DNA of 38,346 nt. It comes from Bacteroidales bacterium. Its GTDB lineage: Bacteria; Bacteroidota; Bacteroidia; Bacteroidales; UBA1556. The stretch is taken from NCBI GenBank assembly GCA_027064095.1, contig JAMOQI010000055.1, positions 1 through 38,346 on the forward strand, in the 5' to 3' direction. A program made the translations under genes and the position numbers. Below the pieces are notes generated by a model. That model was not told the DNA's origin and made no database searches. It saw only the letters and a program-made list of their open reading frames with translations. The number at the start of each line of letters is the position of its first letter. Position 1 is the first letter of the stretch. Shown in pieces: positions 8,997 to 17,551 of the stretch.

Positions 8997-11900
8997 TTAG
9001 AATTGTAAGTTAATATTAAAGCCAAAATTACGAGTTGTTGGCATTACACCACTTTGGAATCCTTGTAAGTTACCAGAGCTTAAACCAGCTTCAGGATCTG
9101 CATCAGGTAAATTTTTGAATATTATCCAAAGGTTAGAACCAACAAAACTAATAGAAGCACCTTTAAAGAAGCTGTCTCCTAAAAGGTCTTTTGAGAAATT
9201 GTAAGTAAGAGAAACTTCTCTTAATTTCAAATAAGATGCATCATAAATATAACGAGCATTTGGGTTACGTGCCCAACCATAAGCTGAGTAACGGTCACCA
9301 GGAATACGTACGTCATTATCTTTATATGTACCAGTTGGGTCGCCATTACCGTCTAATACTTCAATAACACCTTCTTGGATAATTCCACCGCCATCGGCTA
9401 AAGAATTACGTTTTGGGTTACCTAAGTCATTGTTTCCAACAGAGTTGGTGTAAAGACCGGTACCTTCACCATACCAATGGTCAAGAGAGAAAACGTCTCC
9501 ACCATGTTGCCAATCTAATAAGAAGCTAAATTTCCAGTTTTTAAAGAAAGAGAAACTGTTAGTAAGTCCCATATTCCAGTCTGGGTTTATGTTTCCAATT
9601 ACGTTATCAGAAGTTGAAGTTTTCTTGTAATATCCTTTACGGCTACCAGAAGAAATGATTTCTTTCTTACCATCAACATATACAAAATCAGTACCTTGGA
9701 TAGTACCATAAGGTTCACCTACAGTTGCATTAATAGTAATACCACCTTGGTAAGAACCTAATTGTAAATTGTCAACACCTTCGAAAAGAGAAACAACTTT
9801 ATTTACGTTTTTACTCCAGTTTAATGTTACATCCCAACGGAAGTTATCAGATTTGTATGGAGTTCCAAATAATGAAAGCTCGATACCTTTATTTTCAATT
9901 TCACCAGAGTTTACATATTTGTAAGAATATCCTGTAGCTGTTGAAACAGATACTGGTAATATTTGGTCAATAGTATTTGTTTTATAAACAGCGAAATCAA
10001 ATCCTAAACGTTTTTGTAAGAACATCATTTCTAAACCAGCTTCGATACTTTTAGTTCTTTCTGGTTTAAGGTCGATATTATTTTTCACACTTGGTACTGA
10101 GAATAATGGAGTACTTCCAAATGGAGAAGGCTTAGAATAAACATCATAAATACTAGCAAAAGGAGCAGAGTTACCTACTTCTGCATAGTTTAAACGAACT
10201 TTACCAAAGTCTAACCAATCAGCTTTAAGAGTATTTGAGAAAACATAACTTAACGCTACAGATGGGTATAAATAAGAAGAAGATTCTTCTGGAAGAGTAG
10301 AAGAAACATCATTACGTAATGTTGCATCTAAATAAAGCATGTTTTTGTATCCAACAGAAACACTACCATATAAACCATTAACACCAATAGATTGTTCAGA
10401 TTCAACAGGAGCATTAACAGGGTTTACAGAGTTAGAAATAGCATAAAGTTCTGGTACAACTAATCCACCATTAGTAGAAGCATATATAGAATTACGAGAT
10501 GTTCTTCTGATATTGTATCCTAAGATTGCTGATAAGTTGATATCATCAGTAAGGTCTTTTTTGAAATTAGCCATTAAATCATAATTAGATTCGCGGAAGT
10601 TATAGTTATAACGAGTATATCCGGAACCAACGTCTAATCTGCTAATACCCCAACGACGTGCAGTACTACCAACAGCCAATCTTTCTTCTTGAATCATTGC
10701 ATAATAGTCAACAGATGCTCTACCCATTACACTTAAGTAGTCAGTAAGTTTCCAATTAGCTTGTACATTACCGATAATACGGTCACGTGAATCAGTAGTA
10801 TAGTTTTCGTAACGATCGAAATAGTAATTGTCCCAATATGCAGGATTAGCGTCAATAGCATAATCTCTGTTAATATTATTAGGGTTCCAAGTAATATTTC
10901 TACCAGTTAGGTCATATAAATCTTTAAGGTCTTTTACATCAACGTTGGTTTGCCACCACTGACGGAAACTTGAAAGAATATTATTAGAATATCCAGTTGA
11001 GTTACGACCTTTAGTATTTGTATTTGCATAATTTACAGATGCAGATACATCTAATCCTTTAGCAAATGTATGAGAAGCATTAAAGCCTAAGTTATTTCTT
11101 TTCAATTCACTATTAGGCATTATACCAGTTTGGTATAAGTTAGTGTAAGAGGCACGGAAAGAACTGTTTTCTGAACCACCATTAACAGCAACACCATTTT
11201 TAAATGTATATGCGTTATCAAAGAAAGTGATAGCTCCATTAGGAGAATTAACCCAAGGAGTAGCTTTGTTATAGTCTTCTGATTCTGGAACTATAGAAGT
11301 CCATTGAAAAACATTTAAGCTGGGATCAAATTTTTGACCGAAAGAAGCATCCTCATAAGTAGGTACATAGAAATTACCATTAGCATCTTCTTCTAAACCA
11401 GGATATGTAGCACCATAATATGGTCCGTAACCTGCACCATATTCAGTTTGGTATTCTGGGAAAGTAGATTTGTCAATAACACCCATTGTTACACTAGAAG
11501 TAAGAGTGATTCCAATAGCTTCTTTACCTTTTTTAGTTCTGTTACCTTTTTTAGTAGTAATAATGATAACACCGTTTGCAGCGCGTGATCCGTAAAGAGC
11601 AGTTGCAGCAGCACCCTTCAATACGTTGATAGACTCAATGTCATCTGGGTTAATGTCAGATACAGCAGAACCGAAGTCATATCCACTTCCACCTTGACGC
11701 TGAGCTGAAGTATTGGTGTTGGTATTGTTAACAGGTACACCATCAATAACGAATAATGCTTGGTTGTCTCCTGTTAAAGAGGTAGTACCACGAATAATAA
11801 TATTGGTAGATCCACCAAAGTTACTATTTGTTTTTACTTGTACACCAGAAACTTTACCAGAGATAGAATTAACAAAGTTGTCGTTTTTAACAACATTGAT

Positions 11901-12293
11901 GTCATCTCCACTAACTTCTTGTGTAGCATAACCCAAAGATTTTTTCTCTCTGGAAATACCTAATGCAGTAATAACAGCGCCTTCAAGTTCTGTAACGCTT
12001 GGTTCTAAAACCACATCAATGGTAGTTTTTCCTCCAACTTCCACTTCTTGAGTAGCCATACCCACGAATGAGAACACAAGTGTCTTGTGTTTTTGATCGA
12101 AAGTTAGTTTGTAGGTTCCATCAGGGGCACTTGTTGTACCTACCGTTGTTCCCTTCACAATAACTGTAGCGCCTGGTATTCCTTGTCCATCTTCTGAACT
12201 AGTTACCTTACCACTTACAGTTGTAGTTTGTGCTTGAATTAGTTGCATCCCTGCTAAAAAGAAGAATGCAATGAAAAAAGTAATTTTTCGCAT
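8997..12293 (-). CDS. SusC/RagA-family TonB-linked outer-membrane transporter
   Basis: This 1098-residue TonB-dependent channel has a signal peptide (residues 1-22, ending QAQT). A carboxypeptidase-regulatory-like domain follows (about 24-95; VSGKVTSSEDGQGIPGATV). The plug (about 115-250) shows the SusC signatures NSISGKVSGVQV, NIIIRGTTSL, ALFVIDGVPV and ALYGSRAANGVIIITTK. The rest is the beta-barrel, ending in the aromatic-terminated strand FGFNINLQF. It pairs with the SusD lipoprotein 11 bp downstream to import a nutrient across the outer membrane using TonB energy. No N-terminal signalling extension for an anti-sigma factor is seen, so induction through that route is unlikely. The long AT-rich leader upstream probably carries the promoter. 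Confidence 0.95.
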   Translation of the reverse strand: MRKITFFIAFFFLAGMQLIQAQTTTVSGKVTSSEDGQGIPGATVIVKGTTVGTTSAPDGTYKLTFDQKHKTLVFSFVGMATQEVEVGGKTTIDVVLEPSVTELEGAVITALGISREKKSLGYATQEVSGDDINVVKNDNFVNSISGKVSGVQVKTNSNFGGSTNIIIRGTTSLTGDNQALFVIDGVPVNNTNTNTSAQRQGGSGYDFGSAVSDINPDDIESINVLKGAAATALYGSRAANGVIIITTKKGNRTKKGKEAIGITLTSSVTMGVIDKSTFPEYQTEYGAGYGPYYGATYPGLEEDANGNFYVPTYEDASFGQKFDPSLNVFQWTSIVPESEDYNKATPWVNSPNGAITFFDNAYTFKNGVAVNGGSENSSFRASYTNLYQTGIMPNSELKRNNLGFNASHTFAKGLDVSASVNYANTNTKGRNSTGYSNNILSSFRQWWQTNVDVKDLKDLYDLTGRNITWNPNNINRDYAIDANPAYWDNYYFDRYENYTTDSRDRIIGNVQANWKLTDYLSVMGRASVDYYAMIQEERLAVGSTARRWGISRLDVGSGYTRYNYNFRESNYDLMANFKKDLTDDINLSAILGYNIRRTSRNSIYASTNGGLVVPELYAISNSVNPVNAPVESEQSIGVNGLYGSVSVGYKNMLYLDATLRNDVSSTLPEESSSYLYPSVALSYVFSNTLKADWLDFGKVRLNYAEVGNSAPFASIYDVYSKPSPFGSTPLFSVPSVKNNIDLKPERTKSIEAGLEMMFLQKRLGFDFAVYKTNTIDQILPVSVSTATGYSYKYVNSGEIENKGIELSLFGTPYKSDNFRWDVTLNWSKNVNKVVSLFEGVDNLQLGSYQGGITINATVGEPYGTIQGTDFVYVDGKKEIISSGSRKGYYKKTSTSDNVIGNINPDWNMGLTNSFSFFKNWKFSFLLDWQHGGDVFSLDHWYGEGTGLYTNSVGNNDLGNPKRNSLADGGGIIQEGVIEVLDGNGDPTGTYKDNDVRIPGDRYSAYGWARNPNARYIYDASYLKLREVSLTYNFSKDLLGDSFFKGASISFVGSNLWIIFKNLPDADPEAGLSSGNLQGFQSGVMPTTRNFGFNINLQF

Positions 12294-12615
12294 AACAACT
12301 AATGTTTGGTTAGTAAATAATTAATTAATAAATCTAAAATTTTGGTTTGTGATTTCATGTTAAATTAAGTTTGTTTCTAGTAAGTTTGTTATTTAATCTA
12401 GCATCGTATCCAAAAACAACGCAAGTTAGTAATTAAATCTTAAAAAATGATAAAAAATGGTAAAATAATTTAACATTTTAGTAGTGTTAATTTTATATAA
12501 AGTTAATATGTTGTATGTCAGAATTATAAGTTTGTTGTGTTTTGATGTATTTTTGAGAGTAGGTTAATAATATTCTTTAAAAGTTAGAATTTTAACAGAT
12601 AAATTTATGGGATTT
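12294..12615. other. intergenic region upstream of susC
   Basis: This 322-bp very AT-rich region lies between the 3' end of the helicase-nuclease gene and susC, both on the minus strand. I find no exact TAnnTTTG box. The best candidate on the minus strand is CTTG (12422-12425), 21 nt, then TAGATTAA (12393-12400), which would give a leader of about 95 nt. No convincing terminator hairpin for the upstream gene was seen. Confidence 0.35.
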
Positions 12616-15600
12616 TCATTGATTTATGTCAAAAACTCGTGTCAAGCCTTGTAAATATAGCAAAAATCCTCTTGTTTTATTACCTTCAATTTCCTTTATT
12701 ATGTTTGTGTATAATTTAACTTGTTTTTTATGTTTATTAAGTTCGTTCTCTGATATTGTTGATATATCTGCATATTTAAAATCGATAATCCATATTTCGT
12801 CATTTTTATAAATAACTTTATCGGGTCGGTATATCTTATTGTTTTCTGTTAATATTTCTTTTTCATTGAGGCTTTTATTTTTTATGTCAAAAATATCTTT
12901 TGTTTTCTCGTCGTTAATTAAGCTATGGAGTAATCTATTAAATTCACTTTTATATTCTTCTGATACATTATTTTCCATTATAGAATCGTCTATTAATTTT
13001 GTAATGTTCGATTTTGTATTTAGTTTGCTTAGTAGATAGTGAAGTTGAATACCTTTATGCTTTTTTACTTCAACGCTATGAGGACGATAATCTGTTTTTA
13101 TTTTTATTTTATTTCGCCAGTCTTCATATATGTAGGTGTGAATAGTATTACTTTCTTTTTTATAAATAGCAAAATTAGCCTTGTGTTTGAAAGGGGATCC
13201 AATGCAAATTTCATTTTCTGTTCTGCTTTCTATTTCTTGGTTTATTGTAGGTATATTGGATATTTTTTCATTCCATAGTCCTTTGCCTTTGCTTTTGGAA
13301 GAGAAATATAAAATTAGTTGTTCCGTAGGTCTTGTGCATGCTACATAAAACAAATTTAGACTGTCAAGTTTTTTACGATGTTCTTCCTTTTCAAATATCT
13401 TTTTCTCTGTGCTTTTTAATCCAATGGATAAATTCTCTACAAGAAGTACCGGTACTTTATCTGATAATTTTTCCGGTGTAGGAATCCACAAATTATCTCT
13501 ACCATCAAGTTTTTCTTCTAAATTAATGGTAGGGAAGATTACAGCAGGAAATTCTAAACCTTTGGCAGCGTGAATAGTCGATAGCCTTATAGCGTCATTA
13601 GTCTCCGGAATATTAATACTTAAATTAGTGTTGTTTTCATTCCAATATTCTAAAAAAGCTGAAAGACTATTGCCGATTTTTTGTGATTGCTCTATGATTA
13701 TGTCCAATAGTCTATATGTATATGCGTTTTTAGAATTTTTTGGTATAGTTGTGATTATAATCTTTTCAACAACTTCTATAATGGTTAATTGCCTTAGAGC
13801 TGATAAATTTAAGTTTATATCTGCCTGATTAAGATAAATAAAAAACTCCTTTGCACTAATAAAATTTGACTTAGCGGTTACTAAACCTAATTCTGAAAGG
13901 AAATCTAAAGCTATATATGAGTTTATGGAAACATCAATTTCCTCAATGATATTAACCATACTTATAATATAGGTGATAACTTTAGATTTATTTAGTAAAA
14001 GAGCTTCTGAACTTAATATTTTTATATTGTTAACTAAAAGAAAATCGGCTATGAGTCCAATGACTTTTTTATTTCTAGCTAAAATACAAATATCTCCATA
14101 ATTATAATTTTGATTTTCAACCAGTTCATTTATTTGTAGCAATATATCCGCTAATAATTCTTCATTATTTGTATCGTTATTGAAATTTTTTAATTTAATA
14201 AAACCTTCATTATTAGTCTTTGGGGTTTTCTGAAGAAAGTCAGAAAAAACATTTCTCACATATTCTCCTTCAAATTGCAACAGATGAGAGAAAAGAACAT
14301 TATTAAAATCAATAATGTTCTTAAGTGAGCGGTAATTTGTATCAAGGTTTTTAAATACAATTGATTTTTCTAATAAATTTTGTCGTTCTGTTAACAATCT
14401 TTTGTCGCCATCTCCATTGAGTTTTGGCAAATTAACAAATTGTTCTACATCACCATCACGCCATCGATATATCGATTGTTTAGCGTCACCCACGAGTAAA
14501 CACCTTTTCCCATTAGCCAGGCTGTTGTCTATTAATGGCAAAATATTGTTCCATTGAATAACTGAAGTATCTTGAAATTCATCAATAAGGTAGTTTGAAT
14601 ATTGATGTCCGATTCTTTCATATATGTAAGGTGTATGCTGGTTTTTTATCACCTCTGCAATTTTTCTGTTAGCTTCTGATAAATGTACGATATCATTCTC
14701 CAAACTATTAGTGTATATTATTTCTTTAATAATATGAATAAGTGCTAATGGGGTTATCTTTTTTGAGATTAATTTATAAGTGTTGTAATATGGGATAGCA
14801 TTATGGTAATATTGTCTTGCTCTGTTTATAATTCCTTCTAATTCGGGTTTTGCTATATCGATTAATTCTATAATGTCAGTTTTTTGTGTCTTCTTATACC
14901 AGTTATTACCTTCATCTACAAAACTAATAAAAGTTGAATTTTCTATTTTGTTGAGGCTATAAATATTATTATGTCCTGTTTTCATGTAATAGAAGAAATT
15001 ATATAGCCAATTTCGAGAACAATCACCTTTTTTGAGTCCAAACTTAGTTATGCAATCTAATCCTTCTTGCCCATAAGCCGACATCGTGTTAATGAAAGCT
15101 TTTATTTCATCTTTAATAATCTTTTTTATTTCAATGAAATTTTTCAAACTTACACTTTTAAGCTTTTCGATATTTGCATAGTGTTTTGACTCGAAAGTTA
15201 ATTCTGCCAGTTTAGTTAAAGGCTCGTGTATATCTGCACTTTTTTCATCATCCAATTGGTTTAGAACAAAATCTACCAAGAAATCTGTAATTAACTTATT
15301 ACTTCCTATTAGTTCAAATAATTTATCTAAAGCATCATTTATAATTGTTGATTTATCTAATTCAATTTCAAAATTAGTGGATAGTTGTAAATCATGAGCA
15401 AAACTTCTTACAATGCTTACAACAAAACTGTCGATTGTATTAAATCCTAAATCGCCATAGTTATGTAAAATTCTATTTAAAAGAATAATAGAATTATTCT
15501 TAATCTTTTGTTTGTTAAAACCTGTAATTTCTTCAACTTTATCTACAATATGTTTATAATTTTTATCAATATTTTTTATATCCATTTTTTGTAGATATAT

Positions 15601-15771
15601 TAAATATTCAATAAGTCTTTCTTTCATTTCGCTTGTAGCTTTAATTGTAAACGTAAGCGCAATGATTTGTCTAAACTGCTTAGGATTTTTTAAAGCTAAA
15701 GCAAGATATTCAATAACTAAGGTGCTTGTTTTTCCAGATCCGGCTGATGATTTGTAAACTACTAAACTCAT
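12616..15771 (-). CDS. UvrD-type helicase with C-terminal RecB-like nuclease (AddA-like)
   Basis: This 1051-residue superfamily 1A helicase-nuclease would process double-strand DNA ends for recombination. Walker A is GSGKT at 11-15, preceded by SSA as in AddA/RecB. Motif II is DEFQD (397-401) and motif III is GDAKQSIYRWR (428-438). Motif V-like STIHAAKGLEFPAVIF and motif VI VACTRPTEQL follow. The C-terminus carries an intact PD-(D/E)XK nuclease: HKGIQLHYLLSKL, Asp984 (RPDKVIY), Asp997-x-Lys999 (IIDFKY) and KQVKLYTNI. The length is a little shorter than typical AddA. No AddB-like partner nuclease is adjacent; upstream is the divergent Rrf2 gene and downstream is susC. The partner must be encoded elsewhere, or the protein acts alone. 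Confidence 0.88.
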   Translation of the reverse strand: MSLVVYKSSAGSGKTSTLVIEYLALALKNPKQFRQIIALTFTIKATSEMKERLIEYLIYLQKMDIKNIDKNYKHIVDKVEEITGFNKQKIKNNSIILLNRILHNYGDLGFNTIDSFVVSIVRSFAHDLQLSTNFEIELDKSTIINDALDKLFELIGSNKLITDFLVDFVLNQLDDEKSADIHEPLTKLAELTFESKHYANIEKLKSVSLKNFIEIKKIIKDEIKAFINTMSAYGQEGLDCITKFGLKKGDCSRNWLYNFFYYMKTGHNNIYSLNKIENSTFISFVDEGNNWYKKTQKTDIIELIDIAKPELEGIINRARQYYHNAIPYYNTYKLISKKITPLALIHIIKEIIYTNSLENDIVHLSEANRKIAEVIKNQHTPYIYERIGHQYSNYLIDEFQDTSVIQWNNILPLIDNSLANGKRCLLVGDAKQSIYRWRDGDVEQFVNLPKLNGDGDKRLLTERQNLLEKSIVFKNLDTNYRSLKNIIDFNNVLFSHLLQFEGEYVRNVFSDFLQKTPKTNNEGFIKLKNFNNDTNNEELLADILLQINELVENQNYNYGDICILARNKKVIGLIADFLLVNNIKILSSEALLLNKSKVITYIISMVNIIEEIDVSINSYIALDFLSELGLVTAKSNFISAKEFFIYLNQADINLNLSALRQLTIIEVVEKIIITTIPKNSKNAYTYRLLDIIIEQSQKIGNSLSAFLEYWNENNTNLSINIPETNDAIRLSTIHAAKGLEFPAVIFPTINLEEKLDGRDNLWIPTPEKLSDKVPVLLVENLSIGLKSTEKKIFEKEEHRKKLDSLNLFYVACTRPTEQLILYFSSKSKGKGLWNEKISNIPTINQEIESRTENEICIGSPFKHKANFAIYKKESNTIHTYIYEDWRNKIKIKTDYRPHSVEVKKHKGIQLHYLLSKLNTKSNITKLIDDSIMENNVSEEYKSEFNRLLHSLINDEKTKDIFDIKNKSLNEKEILTENNKIYRPDKVIYKNDEIWIIDFKYADISTISENELNKHKKQVKLYTNIIKEIEGNKTRGFLLYLQGLTRVFDINQ

Positions 15772-15900
15772 ATAAATTGTTTGTGGCTAAGATAGTAGAT
15801 TTATCTATATTACTTGATAATAATTCTATCCGATATTCTTATTTTGGTTATTTGGTACATATTTATTTTGATTTTAAATAGATGCTTAGTTTTATTTAGT

Positions 15901-15943
15901 TAATTTTGCAAAATAATTATAACACAAGACTTAAATCTTAAGT
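15901..15943 (+). promoter_or_regulatory. candidate promoter and dyad upstream of the Rrf2 gene
   Basis: TAATTTTG (15901-15908) is an exact TAnnTTTG -7 box 52 nt before the ATG; the -33 box is unclear. Just downstream, ACTTAA (15929-15934) and TTAAGT (15938-15943) form a dyad around a 3-nt centre. It lies in the likely leader and could be an operator for autoregulation by the Rrf2 protein. The promoter is a fair call; the operator is only a suggestion. Confidence 0.4.
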
Positions 15944-15959
15944 AAAATATTATACACAC

Positions 15960-16373
15960 ATGTCGAATAAAATTTTCAATCTTTCTGAAGCTGCAAGTAT
16001 AGCGATTCACAGTATGGTTTATATTGCAAAGAATGATTCTGTTACTAACGTAAATGAGATATCAGAAGAGTTTAAATTTTCAAAACATCATGTTGCTAAA
16101 GTTATGCAAAGATTAACAAAAGTAGATATGGTGAAAAGTAATCGTGGTCCTTCCGGGGGGTTTACTTTGGCAAAACCGGCAAAAGATATTAGCTTATTAG
16201 ATATTTATGAAGTTATAGAGGGTAGTTTGCCTGAATATGACTGCCCAATGGGATATGATTATTGCCCTTTTAAGAAATGTCTATTGGGGACAATCGTAAA
16301 TGATATGACTGCTCAATTTAAAGATTATCTTGAAACTCAAAATTTACAGTTCTATATAGATAATGGTTATTAA
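15960..16373 (+). CDS. Rrf2-family transcriptional regulator, probably iron-sulfur binding
   Basis: This 137-residue DNA-binding protein has the Rrf2 winged helix over about residues 1-70 (SEAASIAIHSMVYIA; VAKVMQRLTKVDMVKSNRGPSGGFTLAKP). It then has the dimerisation helix and a cysteine loop with Cys95-x6-Cys102-x4-Cys107. IscR and NsrR use three cysteines at this position to hold an iron-sulfur cluster, so this protein may sense Fe-S status, nitric oxide or redox state. The spacing differs from what I recall for IscR (x5-x5), so the exact subclass is open. It is divergent from the helicase-nuclease gene (188-bp gap) and convergent with the SRPBCC gene. No Fe-S assembly genes are nearby. Confidence 0.88.
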   Translation: MSNKIFNLSEAASIAIHSMVYIAKNDSVTNVNEISEEFKFSKHHVAKVMQRLTKVDMVKSNRGPSGGFTLAKPAKDISLLDIYEVIEGSLPEYDCPMGYDYCPFKKCLLGTIVNDMTAQFKDYLETQNLQFYIDNGY

Positions 16374-16396
16374 AAACACCATTAAGAAAAAAACTT

Positions 16397-17401
16397 TTAT
16401 TTTACAGGGAAATAAATATTTGTAATCCACTTAGTAGAATCATTTTCGGTACTTGGATCGGTAATGTATTCTTCAAAAGGATCACTTCTCATTTCTAGAT
16501 TATTATTCTTCATATATTTATCAAGATTTTTCCATGCAATAGTAGAATTTTTGTATGGACCAATATATTTTACAAATATTACATTGCCTTCCGGAATGGT
16601 ATAAGAATACACCGATTGGTTAATATTATAGTCCTTTCCTGTTTCAATTAAAGCAGTAAAAGATGATATTCCTTGAGGTTGAAAATTGTTCCATTCAACT
16701 AGTGGATATGCTTTTGAGGTGATTTTATTTTCACTCATAGTTTTCATAATTAAACTATAAGCATTTGCAATTTTAGACTGTAATTCATCCATTCTTCCGG
16801 AGTCGTTATATGCCAGATAGTACTTTACCTCTCTATTCTTCTTAATGATTGTATAACCATCATAATCAGGTTTATCAATATTTTTTTCAACAGATTCTTT
16901 CATTTTATCAAGGCCTTTCTTGAAATTAAATGAAGCTCCCTTGTTTATCATATATCCAACAAATCTTCCGAAAGGATAGGGTAAGTTTTTTACATCCATT
17001 ATCCAGCTAACTTCAACACCTTTTTCTGTTTCTTTAAATTTAAAAGTAGCTTTTGCAGGATCTTCTTGATGTCCAAAAACTAATTCAGTAACAACTTTTT
17101 CTCCATATTTACTTTCTACAATTGTTTGTACACTGCGTCCTTCTTTTTCATCAGTCCAAAGCATTTTGGAACCAACACCCATTTGAGGTCCTTCGTATTT
17201 TGTGTGATAAACAGAGTCTTGCCATGGAGCCCAATTTTTCCAGTTATGGAAATTATTAACTTGACTAAAAACTCTTTCCATTGGTGCATTAATCACTGTT
17301 TTTTCTTCAATATGTACATCTGCCGGTAAAAAGAAAGCCCATATTAACGCTCCTATAATGGCTATAAGAATAATAGATACAAGTATTTTTATTGTTTTCA
17401 T
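16397..17401 (-). CDS. membrane-anchored SRPBCC plus GyrI-like two-domain protein
   Basis: This 334-residue protein starts with a single hydrophobic segment (residues 5-25), probably a membrane anchor facing the periplasm. An SRPBCC (START/polyketide-cyclase-like) domain at about 30-170 (VINAPMERVFSQVNNFHNWKNWAPW) is followed by a GyrI-like/AraC effector-binding domain at about 180-334 (EVKYYLAYNDSGRMDELQSKI; PEGNVIFVKYIGPYKN). Both folds bind small hydrophobic ligands. The fusion is widespread in Bacteroidota, but I know of no defined function. It has no DNA-binding domain, so it is not an AraC regulator. It is a single gene with a TATATTTG box 43 nt upstream. Confidence 0.82.
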   Translation of the reverse strand: MKTIKILVSIILIAIIGALIWAFFLPADVHIEEKTVINAPMERVFSQVNNFHNWKNWAPWQDSVYHTKYEGPQMGVGSKMLWTDEKEGRSVQTIVESKYGEKVVTELVFGHQEDPAKATFKFKETEKGVEVSWIMDVKNLPYPFGRFVGYMINKGASFNFKKGLDKMKESVEKNIDKPDYDGYTIIKKNREVKYYLAYNDSGRMDELQSKIANAYSLIMKTMSENKITSKAYPLVEWNNFQPQGISSFTALIETGKDYNINQSVYSYTIPEGNVIFVKYIGPYKNSTIAWKNLDKYMKNNNLEMRSDPFEEYITDPSTENDSTKWITNIYFPVK

Positions 17402-17443
17402 AGTTGTTGATTTATTATGTTGTTATAGTGGATTATAATTTTG

Positions 17444-17451
17444 CAAATATA
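17444..17451 (-). promoter_or_regulatory. candidate -7 promoter box (TATATTTG)
   Basis: On the minus strand this reads TATATTTG, an exact TAnnTTTG match 43 nt before the SRPBCC/GyrI gene. No clear -33 box was seen. Confidence 0.4.
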
Positions 17452-17509
17452 ATAAATCTCATATCCACATTTATTAACTTTTATTCAATATGATTTTCTC
17501 ACAGTTTTA

Positions 17510-17547
17510 CTTAATCGTCAGGATTATTTGTAAATAATCCGAGTTAA
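17510..17547. repeat. interspersed repeat, right-end fragment (copy E)
   Basis: This 38-bp piece matches only the right end of the repeat family: CTTAATCGTCAGGATTATTTG followed by AAATAATCCGAGTTAA. It contains the hairpin GGATTATT-TGTA-AATAATCC. It ends 5 bp from the stop codon of the M4 protease gene (minus strand). The rest of the element is absent upstream, so it is a remnant or a minimal form. Confidence 0.7.
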
Positions 17548-17551
17548 TGTA

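Noticed and set aside
12626-13828. Several open frames on the plus strand opposite the helicase-nuclease gene
   Set aside because: They are antisense to a long gene with all catalytic motifs, are hydrophobic low-complexity translations of AT-rich complement, and have no recognisable domain.
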